DNA from: Bacteroidales bacterium
GTDB lineage: Bacteria; Bacteroidota; Bacteroidia; Bacteroidales; JAFGHD01
Length of the DNA stretch: 32,957 bases
Assembly (NCBI GenBank): GCA_016939365.1
Contig: JAFGHD010000049.1
Location: 1-32,957 of the forward strand
Direction of reading: 5' to 3'
Made by a program: the position numbers and the translations under genes. The notes under the pieces were generated by a model, which was given only the letters and a program-made list of their open reading frames with translations, had not been told where the DNA came from and made no database searches. This document shows, one piece after another, positions 32,366 through 32,957 of this stretch. How positions within the stretch are numbered: the stretch's first letter is position 1; every line of letters begins with the position of its first letter.

Positions 32366-32505
32366 GACCGGGATCTCTGGCGGGAAACTTCCGATATAGT
32401 CATCTGCGTGCCTGCATAATAACCTTCAGGATGTTTCTTATTTTGAAAACAACTAATTGGTTTCATGCCTTCCATGGACCCGGATCATTATTTCTCCGGT
32501 ATTTG

Positions 32506-32811
32506 CTATTCATCTGCAAAAACATCAAAATGCACAACATTCTTTTCGAATTTCAGCAGATAATCATTATCCTCAGGATAATACTTTGCATTATTGATAT
32601 TCTCCCCGGCAAATTCCCTGATCACATCCAGGTTCTCCCAGAAAGTGATCAATGTGAAACAGCCAAAATTTCCTTCTGTTCTCCTGAGAAAGACCAATTT
32701 GATAAAACCTTCGGTCTTTTTATAATCAGGAATAGCCACCCGCCTCAGGAAGGCGGTGTAGGCTTCAAAGTTCCCTATCCGGATACTGCCATGCCAGATA
32801 CGTGCGATCAT
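32506..32811 (-). CDS. ABM-fold (antibiotic biosynthesis monooxygenase-like) protein
   Basis: A 101-residue protein of the dimeric alpha/beta-barrel ABM superfamily. The pattern MIARIWHGSIRIGNFEAYTAF starts the first strand and helix, followed by FIKLVFLRRTEGNFGCFTL and LITFWENLDVIREFAGEN, then AKYYPEDNDYLLKFEKNVVHFDV, the usual strand-helix-strand order with an aromatic pair before the last strand. Length is normal for the family. Members range from quinol monooxygenases to heme-binding and purely structural proteins; the sequence gives no cofactor clue. It may be co-transcribed with the downstream DUF1801 gene, 140 bases away. Confidence 0.8.
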   Translation of the reverse strand: MIARIWHGSIRIGNFEAYTAFLRRVAIPDYKKTEGFIKLVFLRRTEGNFGCFTLITFWENLDVIREFAGENINNAKYYPEDNDYLLKFEKNVVHFDVFADE

Positions 32812-32888
32812 AATTTAATGTTGGATGATATTTTTGTATTTCTTCGTTCTTTGTTTTTCTTTACAACAGGTATACTGATGCTGTTTGA

Positions 32889-32939
32889 TTTTGCCTGCCT
32901 GATCGGCCCGCCTGTCGTCGGACAGGCAGACAGGCAAAA
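32889..32939. repeat. Nested GC-rich palindrome near the window end
   Basis: An outer perfect inverted repeat, TTTTGCCTG (32889-32897) with CAGGCAAAA (32931-32939), encloses an inner one, GCCTGTC (32910-32916) with GACAGGC (32921-32927) around GTCG. The GCCTG-type units recall the inverted repeat at 14006-14055. It may be a dispersed REP-like element or a terminator for a gene outside the window. Confidence 0.6.
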
Positions 32940-32957
32940 GCAAAATCTTACAGATCA

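Noticed and set aside
32889-32939. A CRISPR repeat unit or tRNA at the window end
   Set aside because: Only one nested palindrome with no regularly spaced repeats, and no cloverleaf or conserved T-loop sequence.

Overview
The window looks like a chromosomal stretch from a Bacteroidota bacterium, probably a Bacteroidales-like or related environmental lineage. The evidence is a DUF1573 protein, a lipoprotein/DUF5723-type outer-membrane pair, classical type IX secretion (T9SS) type A tails on two proteins, several TAnnTTTG-type -7 promoter elements, weak Shine-Dalgarno signals, and very large modular surface proteins of the gingipain and adhesin kind. No rRNA, tRNA, CRISPR array, transposase or phage gene is visible.

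Layout. 1-2034: a DUF1573 periplasmic protein, a strong terminator, then a class I PLP aminotransferase. 2059-7993: two head-to-head genes for secreted right-handed beta-helix (pectate-lyase-fold) proteins. 8093-11160: a two-gene unit, a putative lipoprotein followed by a DUF5723-like outer-membrane barrel. 11176-12348 (minus): a secreted protein of unknown function with its own well-formed promoter. 12730-16545 (plus): a compact four-gene operon of a KamA-type radical-SAM aminomutase, two different D-Ala-D-Ala-ligase-like ATP-grasp enzymes and a GNAT acetyltransferase. 16553-29007 (minus): three giant secreted proteins, a gingipain-type C25 cysteine peptidase (1691 aa), an M14 zinc carboxypeptidase (1442 aa) and a beta-propeller protein (879 aa). 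29260-32811: small housekeeping-type genes (DUF3109, CPBP membrane protease, TolB-like propeller protein, a DUF1801 gene with a damaged 5' end, an ABM-fold protein).

Two things stand out. First, four proteins (the minus-strand beta-helix protein and the three giants) end in the same ~220-residue C-terminal module. It has a beta-rich part with a conserved VDW-LVELRD segment and a WHRNHL segment, then two dockerin/EF-hand-like calcium loops, then a near-invariant tail ending G-x-G-[S/C]-Q-V-P. None of these four carries a type A T9SS tail, whereas two neighbouring secreted proteins do. The module is therefore a candidate alternative sorting, anchoring or docking signal. Second, the KamA/ATP-grasp/ATP-grasp/GNAT operon has the logic of a pathway making an acetylated, beta-amino-acid-containing small peptide, possibly a compatible solute or a natural product. 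The aminomutase keeps the residues that select lysine in lysine 2,3-aminomutase, at exactly matching spacing. The product is inferred, not known.

The secreted peptidases, beta-helix proteins and propeller protein together suggest an organism that degrades proteins and polysaccharides at or outside its surface.
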